Source of the DNA: Streptomyces sp. JH34
GTDB taxonomy: Bacteria; Actinomycetota; Actinomycetes; Streptomycetales; Streptomycetaceae
Reading direction: 5' to 3'
Assembly (NCBI RefSeq): GCF_029428875.1
Contig: NZ_JAJSOO010000001.1
Coordinates: 124,001 to 188,000 of the forward strand
DNA: 64,000 nt
The position numbers and the translations under genes were made by a program. A model generated the notes under the pieces. The model had not been told where the DNA came from. It ran no database searches and was given only the letters and a program-made list of their open reading frames with translations. Positions 38,330 through 47,224 of the stretch are shown here, piece by piece; the stretch's first letter is position 1, and the number at the start of each line of letters is the position of its first letter.

Positions 38330-38650
38330 CTATCTCCAACTAGACCGGTCGTCTAGTCGTGGTCGGTGGTCGAGGACGTCCACGAGGATCTGGGCCCGGG
38401 TCTCGTTGAGCAGGTGCATCACATCGGGGACAGCCCTTTTGATCAGCGCTTGCAGGGCCGCCTCCTCGTCCCCGCCGGCTCGCTCGGCTTCTTCCTGGAC
38501 GGCGCGGGCGATGAGGAGGGTGGTGCCGGCCCGCGCGCGGGCAGCGCTACGGGCGCGCCGCTCGGGGCGGGTGGGTACGGGCGCCGGGGTCGGTGAGGTG
38601 GGTGCGGGTTCGTCGTCATCGATCTTCCGCACGCGCACACGTTCAGCCAC
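38330..38650 (-). CDS. Hypothetical protein
   Basis: 106 residues from a GTG at 38650. A charged, Pro-rich N-terminus is followed by a long Arg/Ala-rich helix and LQALIKRAVPDVMHLLNETR and QILVDVLDH. Its last codons overlap the TetR operator at 38340-38356, and it ends 9 bases before the TetR start. The overlap with the operator suggests either a truncated gene or a fortuitous frame; the helical middle looks protein-like. Family not recognised. Confidence 0.35.
   Translation of the reverse strand: MAERVRVRKIDDDEPAPTSPTPAPVPTRPERRARSAARARAGTTLLIARAVQEEAERAGGDEEAALQALIKRAVPDVMHLLNETRAQILVDVLDHRPRLDDRSSWR
38340..38356. promoter_or_regulatory. TetR operator copy 2 (upstream of the TetR gene)
   Basis: CTAGAC-CGGTC-GTCTAG: perfect 6-bp inverted arms around 5 bases, 20 bases before the TetR ATG. 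It matches copy 1 at 16 of 17 positions. Confidence 0.8.
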
Positions 38651-38823
38651 GTGGATTCTGGACGCCTGAGCCCCCTCCGGCGGACTTCGGATCTTTCGTC
38701 GAGGGCCTCACTTCCGCCGGCGACTTCGGCTGAAGCGCCACCGCGAGACATTCGGCCGACCTCGCGAACGGCAGGACAGTTTTCGCCAACGTCACGGCGA
38801 GGCGAACGCAGCCTGATGCGGCA

Positions 38824-39060
38824 CTAGATCGTGGCCAGGAAGGTGCGGACTGCGGTGGCGAACGCGTCCGGGGCGGTGGTGGGAAGCATGTGGTCGCCGT
38901 CCAGTTCGGTCGATACGGTGCCGGGGCGACGCTCGACCATGGCGCGCACCTGCTCGGGCGGGATGATGCCCTTGGTGCCATGGATCAGCAGGGCGGTGCA
39001 GGTGCTGGCCGTCCAGTCGCTCCAGTGGTCGCCGTGCACCTGCTCCTCCGAGTCGTACAT
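38824..39060 (-). pseudogene. Alpha/beta hydrolase, C-terminal fragment
   Basis: 78 residues equal to the last third of an alpha/beta hydrolase: CTALLIHGTKGIIPPEQVRA holds the strand before the acid residue, and LDGDHMLPTTAPDAFATAV carries the catalytic His. The nucleophile elbow and the N-terminal core are missing; stops interrupt the frame directly upstream of the first Met. Non-functional remnant. Confidence 0.7.
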
Positions 39061-39570
39061 GTAGCCACGTCACGGCGGTACCCACAATTTCACTGCGGCG
39101 TAGTTGGGTAGAGGGCCGTCATCCGCCCTCCTCACCGGCGGCAATGACGTTCCCTGCCATGGTCGAAATCATGGGCCGGTGCTGCCTCGGGCTCTTCCAG
39201 GGCGTCGGAACCGGCTTTCTCCGGCCTCAGCCGGCCGAAGCCTCGGTGAGCCGGTCCGCGAAGACCTACGGGAGGCGGTCCAGTTCCTCAGCCGTGACGG
39301 TGACGAGACGCAGACCGTGATGGCGGGCAGGGAGCGGCACGGATGCCCGTCCGTGGCCGTGGTCGTCGTACCCGTCGAGGTGCGGAGCCCGTCCGCAGCC
39401 CGGGCGAACGCGCCATGACGATCCTCGAGTCCTGGCGGCTCTGCGGAAAGTCCGCTGCGGCACCACCCGGATCACCGCCGTCCTCCGAGCTGTCACCCTT
39501 GAAACTCTCCGGCTGATCAGGATGGACAAGGTCAGTCTGTCCGGATGGGTGCCACCCGCAGCTGTGAGAC
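39061..39570. other. About 510 bases without a supported gene
   Basis: No frame has recognisable protein character. It lies between a hydrolase remnant and the hemerythrin gene and is probably decayed. Confidence 0.45.
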
Positions 39571-40068
39571 TCACTGCGCCTGGACGACCGCCCGGACGTT
39601 GTCGATGTTCCCGCAGTCCGCCTTCAGGTGCTTCTCCCTGTCCCGGAGGAAGACCGCGCCGAGCTCGGCGCGACGTGCGTCCGGTACGTTCGCCCGCGCT
39701 CCGTTGAGGATCGTGCGCTCCTCCTCGTCGATGTGGTGGGTGATGGCCGTCGCGAGCTCCTCGAGCTTCTCGTCCCACTCGTCGGAGTTGACCTCCTCCA
39801 CCTCCATCAGAGCGAGGAGCGCCTTGTTGCCCTCGTGATGCTCTTCCTCGCCGTGCTCCACTTCCTCGTCGTCCACGTTCCGGAAGCGCTTCAGCGCGGG
39901 GTACACCTCGGCCTCCTCCGCCTCCGCGTGGGCGATCAGGAGCGCGGCGAAATCATGCAGGGCCGCCCTGCGGTCGTCCTCGACGCTCCGCATACGCCGC
40001 AGCAGCTCCTCCATGGTGCGATGGTCCTCGAGAATCACGGCCACCACGTCACGCGCTTCGGACACCAC
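39571..40068 (-). CDS. Hemerythrin/HHE-domain protein
   Basis: 165 residues from a GTG at 40068 (a second GTG follows directly; AGGAGAGGAG lies upstream). The fold is a four-helix bundle with diiron ligands: ILEDHRTMEELL, HAEAEEAEVYPAL, HGEEEHHEGN and ITHHIDEEERTIL. This pattern is that of HHE cation-binding proteins, which handle O2, NO or iron in the cytosol. Highly acidic, without signal peptide. It stands alone, and oxygen or stress sensing is a family-level guess. Confidence 0.88.
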   Translation of the reverse strand: MVSEARDVVAVILEDHRTMEELLRRMRSVEDDRRAALHDFAALLIAHAEAEEAEVYPALKRFRNVDDEEVEHGEEEHHEGNKALLALMEVEEVNSDEWDEKLEELATAITHHIDEEERTILNGARANVPDARRAELGAVFLRDREKHLKADCGNIDNVRAVVQAQ

Positions 40069-40434
40069 GAACTCCTCTCCTCGGCCAGTGCTCCGCTGGT
40101 ACCCCGGAGAGGCGACGACAAGCAAGAACGGCCACCGCATCTCGCTGCTTCCACCGGTCACGCGTCACGGTCCTGACCGAGCGGTCGGTGCTGGACGAGT
40201 TGCGGTACGCGTCTGCCGGCACCGTGATGCGCGTCCCTGCTGAGGCTTAAGGAGCAACCTCATCGAGAGAACCCGTGATGCGCCGGTTCGGCCGCGCAGC
40301 GGAGGTCTTCGGCGCGCTCGGTGCGGGGGAGCGACCGTCCATTCAGCTTGAGGAAGCGTGAACTGGCGGGCTCCCCCTCGATCGGTCGATCCGGCACACC
40401 CCCACCCTGGGTGCGCCTGCTGTGACTCCGGCGT
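40069..40434. other. Intergenic stretch without a supported gene
   Basis: Spacer between the MFS gene end and the hemerythrin start (both minus). It must contain the hemerythrin promoter; no other feature was recognised. Confidence 0.4.
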
Positions 40435-41814
40435 TCAGGATGCCGGTACGGCCTTCTGCTTCTCCAGGGCCGCGGCCTCTGCCGCCAGCCGGTGGCGGCG
40501 CGTGGCAGGGCCGAAGACGGCCAGCACGATGGCTCCGACGGTCCAGGTTCCGGCGATGAACATGAAGACCGCCTCGTAGCCGACGCCGTTGTAGATACCG
40601 GCGATCATCAGCGGGCCGGCCGCGTTCGACAGTCGTCCCAGGCCGTAGGCGATGCTCGTGCCGAGCGATCGGCCCCGGGTGTCGAAGAGTTCCGGTGAGT
40701 ACGCGTAGGCCAGGGCGGTGTAGCCGCGCTCGAAGAGGTTGACCAGGAACCCGAAGACGACGATCAGCAGCGGGGTGAACGTGAGCCCGTACATCAAACC
40801 GGTGACGGCGATGACCAGCCCGAAGACCACCAGGGACCACTTGCGCTCGAACCGGTCGGTGACCATCGCCGCGAGGAAGGAGCCGAGCGGTGCGCCGACC
40901 GTCGTCAGGGCCACGTAGAAGATCGAGTCCTCCACGCTGACGCCCTCGGCGGCGAGCAGCGTCGGCGCCCAGCTGGAGTAGCCGAAGAAGCCGATGGTCT
41001 GGGTGATCCACAGGACCGACAGCAGGGCCGTGGGGAACAGGAACTTCTTTTCCTTGAGCATGCCCAGACCGGACCTGCCGGCCGGGCCCTGCGGCTGCGG
41101 TTCCTGTGCGGCGCTCAACTCACCGTGCTCGGCTGCCACGCCCGCCTCGATGCGCGTCAGGACGGCGTCGGCCTCCTCGTGGCGGCCGCGGGACTCGAGC
41201 CACTGCGGGGACTCCTCGAGTTTCCGCACGAAGAACAGGAACAGCACGCCGAGAGAGCCCCACAGGTAGACCAGACGCCAGGACCAGTCGGACAGCGGCA
41301 CCACCGCGGAGGCGATGAGGTTGGTGACAGGGGTGCCGCAGATACCGATGACGATGGCGTACGCCTGGAACTTGCCGCGTTTGGCGCGCGGGTAGAGCTC
41401 GCTGATGTAGACGACGGCGACGACGGTCATCGCGGACAGTCCCGCCGAGGTCATCACGCGGAAGACACCCAGGGACCAGAGGTCCCAGGCGAAGACGCAC
41501 GCGAAGGACCACGCGGTGAACCAGACCGTGCTCGTGACGAGCATGCGCAGGCGTCCCAGCCGGTCGGCCAGTCCGCCGGCGACGACGGCCCCGAAGAACA
41601 TGCCGACGAAGGACAACGAGATCACATAGGCGATGTGGTTGACATCGGCGCCCCATTGTTCACGCACCACGGGGGCTGTGATGGCGAAGGTGTTGATGTC
41701 CGCGAACTCGAAGAAGTATGCGAACGCCACCGCGTAGAGGGCGGTCTTGTGGAACTTCGATATGGGCAACCGGTCGAGCCGGTTGGCCGCGTTGGTGGCG
41801 GGTGTGTGCTGCAC
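40435..41814 (-). CDS. MFS transporter, aromatic acid:H+ symporter-like
   Basis: 459 residues from a GTG at 41814 with GGAG 6 bases upstream. Twelve membrane helices. MFS loop motifs are visible: GGLADRLGRLRMLV between helices 2 and 3, and a long central loop (ESPQWLESRGRHEEADAVLT). The general pattern (early YAVAFAYFFEFADI, SELYPRAKRGKFQ) resembles the sugar/aromatic acid symporter branch. Last gene of the lig-type operon, 54 bases behind ligI. It probably imports the aromatic or pyrone dicarboxylate that the operon consumes. Confidence 0.85.
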   Translation of the reverse strand: MQHTPATNAANRLDRLPISKFHKTALYAVAFAYFFEFADINTFAITAPVVREQWGADVNHIAYVISLSFVGMFFGAVVAGGLADRLGRLRMLVTSTVWFTAWSFACVFAWDLWSLGVFRVMTSAGLSAMTVVAVVYISELYPRAKRGKFQAYAIVIGICGTPVTNLIASAVVPLSDWSWRLVYLWGSLGVLFLFFVRKLEESPQWLESRGRHEEADAVLTRIEAGVAAEHGELSAAQEPQPQGPAGRSGLGMLKEKKFLFPTALLSVLWITQTIGFFGYSSWAPTLLAAEGVSVEDSIFYVALTTVGAPLGSFLAAMVTDRFERKWSLVVFGLVIAVTGLMYGLTFTPLLIVVFGFLVNLFERGYTALAYAYSPELFDTRGRSLGTSIAYGLGRLSNAAGPLMIAGIYNGVGYEAVFMFIAGTWTVGAIVLAVFGPATRRHRLAAEAAALEKQKAVPAS

Positions 41815-41868
41815 TGCACGCTCCTGGGGGTGGGGACGCGGCACCGTTGCGGGGCCGGTGGTTCGCGG

Positions 41869-42792
41869 TCAGCCGGCCGCTTCCGGCCAGTACAGGTGCC
41901 GGGGGTTGTCGACCAGCAGGGCCTGCTGCCGGGCGGTGGTCGTGGCGACATGCGGGATGTGATCGACGAGCAGACCGTCGTCGGGCATGTGGTTCCTGAG
42001 GTTGGGGTGGGGCCAGTCGGTGCCCCACAGGGCCCGGTCGGTGAACTCGTCGACGACCTTGCGGGCGAACGGCACGACATCACGGTAGGAGTGGCGCTCG
42101 CCGTCCAGGGCGGGCGGTCCGGTGACGGTCAGGCGCTCGGGGCACGAGACCTTGACCCAGACGTCGTTGGTCTCGACGAAGCGCAGGAAACGGGCGAACT
42201 CGGGCCCGTCCGGGCTCCGTGTGACGTCGGGGCGGCCCATGTGGTCGATGACGAGCGGGACGGGCAGGGAGGCGAAGAACGTCTCCAGGTCGGCCAGGTC
42301 CGGAGCCTCGAAGTAGAGGACGACGTGCCACCCCAGCGGTGCGATCCTGCGGGCGACGGCCGCCAGTGCCTCGGTGGGCGCGGCGTCCACCAGGCGTCGG
42401 ACGAAGTTGAATCGCACCCCTCGCACTCCGGCGTCGTGCAGGCGCCGCAGCTCCTCGTCGCTGACGTCGGGGCGCACGGTCGCCACCCCGCGGGCCCGGT
42501 CGCCGGCAGTATGCAGGGCGTCCACCAGGGCACTGTTGTCGGCACCGTGGCAGGTGGCCTGCACGATGACGTTGCGCGCGATGCCGAGGTGGTCGCGGAG
42601 GGCGAACAGGTCGTGTTTGGAAGCGTCGACGGGCGTGTACTTGCGTTCGGCCGCGAAGGGGAACTCGGCGGCGGGGCCGAACACGTGGCAGTGGGCGTCC
42701 ACCGCCCCGGCCGGCAGCGTGAACGCGGGGGTGGTGGGGCCGCGGTACCAGTCGAGCCATCCCTGGGTGATGGCGAAGGCCTGGTCAGTCAT
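41869..42792 (-). CDS. ligI: 2-pyrone-4,6-dicarboxylate hydrolase
   Basis: 307 residues. Close resemblance to LigI of the amidohydrolase superfamily (COG3618): AGAVDAHCHVFGPAAEFPF, LFALRDHLGIARNVIVQATC, RGVRFNFVRRLVD, PLVIDHMGRPDV and ALWGTDWPHPN. Metal/substrate His of the HxH motif (DAHCH) and the terminal Asp in TDWPH are present; LigI itself needs no metal for catalysis. It opens the lactone ring of PDC to give 4-oxalomesaconate/carboxy-hydroxymuconate. The ATG at 42792 has GAGGAG upstream. Neighbours ligK, ligJ and ligU support the assignment over D-galactarolactone isomerase, a paralogue. Confidence 0.9.
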   Translation of the reverse strand: MTDQAFAITQGWLDWYRGPTTPAFTLPAGAVDAHCHVFGPAAEFPFAAERKYTPVDASKHDLFALRDHLGIARNVIVQATCHGADNSALVDALHTAGDRARGVATVRPDVSDEELRRLHDAGVRGVRFNFVRRLVDAAPTEALAAVARRIAPLGWHVVLYFEAPDLADLETFFASLPVPLVIDHMGRPDVTRSPDGPEFARFLRFVETNDVWVKVSCPERLTVTGPPALDGERHSYRDVVPFARKVVDEFTDRALWGTDWPHPNLRNHMPDDGLLVDHIPHVATTTARQQALLVDNPRHLYWPEAAG

Positions 42793-42812
42793 CGGGAGTG
42801 CTCCTCGTGCCG

Positions 42813-43496
42813 TCAGTCGACGTAGGTCAGGCCGAGCTCGGCCAGGGGTCCGCGCATGGCGTACATGTCCAGCCCCAGTTCCCCCTCCCCGAACCGTTCC
42901 CGCTTGCCCTCCTCGGCGGCCTCGCGCCTTGCGGCCGCCTCGGCCACCGCGACGGCCTGGGAAGCGGGGACCACGACCACGCCGTCGGTGTCGGCGACGA
43001 TCACGTCACCCGGGTTGACCAGCGCGTTGGCGACGATGACGGGAACGTTGACCGAACCGAGCGTGGCCTTGACGGTGCCCTTGGCGTTGATCGCGCGGGA
43101 GAAGACGGGGAAGTCCATCTGCCGCAGCTCGTCGATGTCGCGACAGCCGCCGTCGATGACCAGCCCTTCGGCCCCGCGGGCGCGGAGGGAGGTGGCGAGC
43201 AGCTCGCCGAAGAAGCCGTCCTCGCTCTCGGTCGTGCAGCCGGCGACGACCACGTCGCCCTCCCGGACCTGCTCGGCGGCCACATGCAGCATCCAGTTGT
43301 CGCCGGGCTGCAGCAGCACGGTGACAGCGGTGCCGCAGAGCTTCGCGCCCTCGTAGACGGGCCGGATGTAGGGACGCATCAGGCCGAGTCGGCCCATGGC
43401 CTCGTGGACCGTGGCGACCCCGAACCGGGACAGGGCTTGGACCGCCGCGCGGTCGGCGCGTTGTATGCCGCGGTGGACGACTCCGAGTTCGTGCAT
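42813..43496 (-). CDS. ligK: 4-carboxy-4-hydroxy-2-oxoadipate aldolase (RraA-like fold)
   Basis: 227 residues from the ATG at 43496 with AAGGAG 8 bases upstream; the longer frame before it is a shadow of ligJ. RraA/HMG-CHA aldolase family: VVVAGCTTESEDGFFGELLA and LVIDGGCRDIDELRQM hold the residues for the divalent metal and pyruvate enolate binding. Splits CHA into pyruvate and oxaloacetate, the final step of the PCA-4,5 and gallate routes. It sits between ligJ and ligI. Confidence 0.9.
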   Translation of the reverse strand: MHELGVVHRGIQRADRAAVQALSRFGVATVHEAMGRLGLMRPYIRPVYEGAKLCGTAVTVLLQPGDNWMLHVAAEQVREGDVVVAGCTTESEDGFFGELLATSLRARGAEGLVIDGGCRDIDELRQMDFPVFSRAINAKGTVKATLGSVNVPVIVANALVNPGDVIVADTDGVVVVPASQAVAVAEAAARREAAEEGKRERFGEGELGLDMYAMRGPLAELGLTYVD

Positions 43497-43570
43497 GGTG
43501 TGACTCCTTGCGTTGTCGTGGGCGATCGATGCGAGAGCGGGACCAGGCCGTGTGGGGACGAGGCCCGGGC

Positions 43571-44596
43571 TCAGCGGCCCTGGGAGGTCAAGCGGGCGTC
43601 CAGACGGGGGTAGACGCGCCTGGCGTTCCCTTCCTGGACCGCGGTCAGTTGTTCGTCGGACAGGCCCGCGTTCTCGACGTAGCGGCGGGTGTCGTCGAAG
43701 TGGTGGCCGGTGCGCGAGTCGATGCCGCGGACGGCCCCGATCATCTCGGAGGCGAAGAGGACGTTGCCGTGCGGGACGACGTCGAGCAGCAGGTTGATGC
43801 CTGGCTGGTGGTAGACGCAGGTGTCGAAGAAGACGTTGCGCAGGAGTGACTCCACCGCCTCCGGCTTGCCCAACGCCTGTGCCAGGCCCCGGAATCGGCC
43901 CCAGTGATAGGGCACGGCCCCGCCGCCGTGCGGGACGATCAGGCGCAGCTCGGGAAAGTCGGCGAACAGATCGCCGGTCAGCAGTTGCATGAACGCGGTG
44001 GTGTCGGCGTTGAGGTAGTGCGCCCCAGTGGTGTGGAAGGCCGCGTTGCAGCTGGTGGAGACGTGAACCATGGCCGGCACGTCCAGCTCGGCGAGCTTCT
44101 CCCACACCGGGTACCACGACCGGTCGGTCAACGGCGGTGCGGTCCAGTGGCCACCGGAGGGGTCCGGGTTGATGTTGACTGTGACGGCGCCCAGCTCCAG
44201 CACGGCGCGTTCGAGCTCGGGGACGACGGTGGCCGGATCGGTTCCCGGTGACTGCGGCAGCATCGCGCCGGGGGCGAATCGCCCGGGGTACAGCTCGGCG
44301 ACGCGGTGGCACAGGTCGTTGCAGATGCGGGCCCAGGCGGAGGAGGTGGCGAAGTCGCCGATGTGGTGGGCCATGAACGAGGCGCGGGGGGAGAAGACGG
44401 TGACGTCGATGCCGCGCTCGTCCATGAGGCGCAGTTGGTTGGTCTCGATGGACTCGCGGATCTGGTCGTCGCTGATGGCGGGCCCTGCGCGGTCGGGTGC
44501 CCGTGCCGGGTCGGTGAGCGCGGCGATCTGGGCCTCACGCCACTCCCCCAGCGGGGCCGGCGCCGTCGTGTAGTGGCCGTGGACGTCGATGATCAC
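43571..44596 (-). CDS. ligJ: 4-oxalomesaconate hydratase
   Basis: 341 residues, amidohydrolase fold of the LigJ type. The N-terminus MIIDVHGHYTTAPAPLGEWR carries the HxH metal motif; MVHVSTSCNAAFHTTGAHYL, LIVPHGGGAVPYHWGRFRGL and VLFASEMIGAV are typical of OMA hydratases. It adds water to 4-oxalomesaconate to form 4-carboxy-4-hydroxy-2-oxoadipate. Its ATG overlaps the stop of the tautomerase gene by four bases (44593-44596), so the two are translationally coupled. Confidence 0.92.
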   Translation of the reverse strand: MIIDVHGHYTTAPAPLGEWREAQIAALTDPARAPDRAGPAISDDQIRESIETNQLRLMDERGIDVTVFSPRASFMAHHIGDFATSSAWARICNDLCHRVAELYPGRFAPGAMLPQSPGTDPATVVPELERAVLELGAVTVNINPDPSGGHWTAPPLTDRSWYPVWEKLAELDVPAMVHVSTSCNAAFHTTGAHYLNADTTAFMQLLTGDLFADFPELRLIVPHGGGAVPYHWGRFRGLAQALGKPEAVESLLRNVFFDTCVYHQPGINLLLDVVPHGNVLFASEMIGAVRGIDSRTGHHFDDTRRYVENAGLSDEQLTAVQEGNARRVYPRLDARLTSQGR

Positions 44597-45780
44597 GCGG
44601 TGTTCTCCTGAGTGGTGGGGGCGGGGTCCCAGAGGGAACGGGGTACGAGCAGGTCGCCGGCCATGATGAGGCGGGCGGTGCGCAGCAGCGCGGAGCGGGT
44701 GACCCGCTGGGGGACGTCCGGGGCGAGGCCGAGGGTGACGCTGAACTCTCCGGACGGGTGCTCGACGGAGACCGTGGGTTCCGTGCCGGACACATCGGCG
44801 GCGACGTCGCGGGCGACGCTGCCTTCGAGTACACAGGCGGTCGCGGCCGTGACGGCGGCGAGCACGCCGATGGACTGGTGGCAGACCCGTGGAATGAGGC
44901 TGCGCGTGGAGAGGGTGCCCCCGTGACGCGGCGGCGCCACCAGCGTCATCTTCGGGTAGTTCTTCTCCGTGACGTCGCCCAGGCCCATGGCTTCACCGCA
45001 GATCAGGCGCAGGCTCTCGACACGGGCCTTGAGCCTGTCGTCGGCGTCGATCTCTGACGGCGTCTCGTAACCGGTGGCGCCCAGGCGCTCGGCTGCCACG
45101 ATCACCAGGGGCTGGCCGTTGTCGATCAGGGTGACGTCGACGGCGCCGACCCCGGGAACCTCGACGGTGTCGCGCGTACGCCCGGTGGGGAGCAGGGAGC
45201 CGGCGACGGAGCCGGCCGTGTCCAGGAAGCCGATCTCGACCGGAGCGGCGGTGCCGGGGACACCGTCGATACGCGCCTGGCCCCGGTAGTCGACGTGCCG
45301 CGCCCCGTCCGTGCCCAGTGGGGTGTCGACGGTGATCTCGGCGACCATGCCGGTGTTGCGGGTGCGCACCCGGGCGGTGGTGCGGTCGGCGTCGGGGACG
45401 ACCATGCCGGTCTCGACGGCGAACGGCAGCACTGCGGCCAGCATGTTGCCGCAGTTGGAGGAGGTGTCGACCGTGTCCCCGCCGGGCTGCACCTGGACGA
45501 AGGTCCACTCCACGTCGAGGCCGGGTTCCGTGCCCGGTCCCACGACGCCGATCTTGCTGGTCAGCGGGTGCCCACCGCCGATGCCGTCGATCTGGCGCGG
45601 GTCGGGTGATCCCATCGCGGCCAGCAGTACGGCGTCACGGAGCCCGGTGTCCTCGGGCAGCAGTCGTGCGTCGAAGAACGGCCCACGCGACGTACCGCCT
45701 CGCATGAACAGGCACGGGATCGCGGTCTGGGAGCCATGACGGCGGGCTCCGCGGGGCCGGGCAACTGCTTCGGCAGGCAT
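44593..45780 (-). CDS. ligU: 4-oxalomesaconate tautomerase (PrpF family)
   Basis: 395 residues from the ATG at 45780 with AGGAG 5 bases upstream; a GTG two codons earlier is the alternative. PrpF/GalD/LigU isomerase fold with IPCLFMRGGTSRGPFFDARL at the start, IGGGHPLTSKIGVVGPG, a catalytic Cys in DTSSNCGNMLAAVLPF, and a second half with ICGEAMGLG and RVCHQSIGVL. Shifts the double bond of OMA between tautomers before hydration. First gene of the catabolic operon and divergent from a GntR regulator. Confidence 0.9.
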   Translation of the reverse strand: MPAEAVARPRGARRHGSQTAIPCLFMRGGTSRGPFFDARLLPEDTGLRDAVLLAAMGSPDPRQIDGIGGGHPLTSKIGVVGPGTEPGLDVEWTFVQVQPGGDTVDTSSNCGNMLAAVLPFAVETGMVVPDADRTTARVRTRNTGMVAEITVDTPLGTDGARHVDYRGQARIDGVPGTAAPVEIGFLDTAGSVAGSLLPTGRTRDTVEVPGVGAVDVTLIDNGQPLVIVAAERLGATGYETPSEIDADDRLKARVESLRLICGEAMGLGDVTEKNYPKMTLVAPPRHGGTLSTRSLIPRVCHQSIGVLAAVTAATACVLEGSVARDVAADVSGTEPTVSVEHPSGEFSVTLGLAPDVPQRVTRSALLRTARLIMAGDLLVPRSLWDPAPTTQENTA

Positions 45781-45834
45781 CGGCACTCCTTCGTCAACTG
45801 GGGATACGCAGAGGAAGTTAGGTCATCAACCAGA

Positions 45835-45844
45835 TTGTTGACAA
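45835..45844. promoter_or_regulatory. Probable GntR half-palindromic operator TTGTTGACAA
   Basis: TTGT and ACAA are inverted around TG in the 171-base divergent spacer, resembling FadR/GntR-family sites. An overlapping TTGACA could be a -35 element, so repression by promoter occlusion is plausible. Confidence 0.5.
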
Positions 45845-45951
45845 GATGTTTGAAGAAATTACAAAAGAAGTTCGCCGGGGGCGCGTCCGGAGTCCCCACG
45901 AGGCTCTAGGCTTCACCTGCACAGACCTGCCGACGAAAGAGGTCGAACGAG

Positions 45952-46632
45952 TTGACGGACAAGCTGACGGGCGCAGCCGGACGCCAGTACGTGACCGACG
46001 CCATCAGGCACTCCTTGCGCTCCGGGGACCTGGTACCCGGACAGCGACTCGTGGAGAACGACCTCGCCGAGTCCTACGGGACGACCCGCAGCGCCGTCCG
46101 CGAGGCCCTGCAGGACCTGGCCGCCGAGGAGATCGTCGAAATCATCCCCCGCCGCGGCGCCCGCATCCGGGCGGTCTCCGTCGACGAGGCCATACAGATC
46201 ACCGAGTGCCGCTCCGCGCTGGAGCAACTGTGCGCCATGAAGGCCGCTACGCAGGCGAACGAGGTACAGCGTACGGAGCTGCGCCGGATAGGGACGGAGA
46301 TGCGGCAGGCCGTCGCGGACGGGGCGGTGCACACCTACTCCGCCCTCAACCAGCGCCTGCACGAACTCGTGGTCGAGGCCAGCGGCCAGGAGGTCGCCAG
46401 GCGCCAGCTCGACCGGCTCAACGGGCCGATGGTGCGTTTCCAGTTCCGGCTGGCCCTGCGCCCCGGCCGTCCCGCCCAGTCACTGCAGCAGCACCTGGAC
46501 ATCATCGACGGGATCGTCAGCGGTGACGCCACGGCAGCGGCACGGGCTGCTGCCGCGCACTTGGACGACGTGATCGAACAACTGCGGTCGTCGGCCGCCA
46601 CGTCATCCGCACCGGTACCGACCCGCACATGA
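45952..46632 (+). CDS. GntR-family (FCD) regulator of the lig operon
   Basis: 226 residues from a TTG at 45952 with AGAGG upstream. The N-terminal winged helix (RQYVTDAIRHSLRSGDLVPG, DLAESYGTTRSAVREALQDL) is followed by an FCD ligand domain with metal-ligand positions (the Glu in ECRSALEQL, and HELV, QHLDIIDGI). Divergent from ligU; very likely represses the operon until a pathway intermediate binds. The use of TTG as start suggests low expression. Confidence 0.9.
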   Translation: MTDKLTGAAGRQYVTDAIRHSLRSGDLVPGQRLVENDLAESYGTTRSAVREALQDLAAEEIVEIIPRRGARIRAVSVDEAIQITECRSALEQLCAMKAATQANEVQRTELRRIGTEMRQAVADGAVHTYSALNQRLHELVVEASGQEVARRQLDRLNGPMVRFQFRLALRPGRPAQSLQQHLDIIDGIVSGDATAAARAAAAHLDDVIEQLRSSAATSSAPVPTRT

Positions 46633-46888
46633 ACCGCCGACCGCGACGGGCGAGCCGACGAGGCACGCGGCCCACTGTTCGCGTGGTCATCACTTGAGTC
46701 GGTGGACGGATGCACTGCCGACGACCCCGGTGCGGCATCGGATGCGGGCGGAGGGTGAGCCGGTGCAGGCGCGAACTGCGGCTTCACGACACGCCCGCCT
46801 CGACCTCTCGCAGCGGGTCGGGGCATCGCGCTGAAGATGCTCGCCACGCAGCACACCGGCCACTCTTACGATCAGAAGCAAAGAAGCC

Positions 46889-47224
46889 GTGACAGTCGAA
46901 GACGATGGCCGACCGACCCGGGAGACCTGCATGATCGAGATCCACCACCCTGAACAGGTCGCCCGCGAGGAGGCGGGCTACCCGCACAGGGCCCTCCGCA
47001 GCACGATCCGGGGCCAGCGAGCCGTCCGGTGCGACACCGTCAGGGAGCACATCAAGGCGCTCCCCCGCTCGGGGCCGTCCCCATGGAGCGAAATCCAGGT
47101 CCCCATGATGCAGGACGGCGTCCGGCAGCGGATCCACCCCGGCATCGGCAGCGACGGCACCGCCGGCATGGAACAGGTCAGCCAGGCGTGGGCCAGGCCC
47201 CGCGCTTCAAGGAGCTGCGCATGA
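46889..47224 (+). CDS. Hypothetical protein ahead of the DUF6221 genes
   Basis: 111 residues from a GTG at 46889 (an ATG at 46931, MIEIHHPEQVAREEAGYPHR, is a possible later start). No signal peptide or membrane helix. The main support is its four-base ATGA overlap with the following DUF6221 gene. Composition is ordinary for Streptomyces but no family is recognised. Confidence 0.4.
   Translation: MTVEDDGRPTRETCMIEIHHPEQVAREEAGYPHRALRSTIRGQRAVRCDTVREHIKALPRSGPSPWSEIQVPMMQDGVRQRIHPGIGSDGTAGMEQVSQAWARPRASRSCA

Noticed and set aside
29577..39525. A shared 13-base word (CTGATCAGGATGG) near 29577 and 39513
   Set aside because: Pairs of this length are expected by chance in 64 kb of GC-rich DNA; no flanking similarity.
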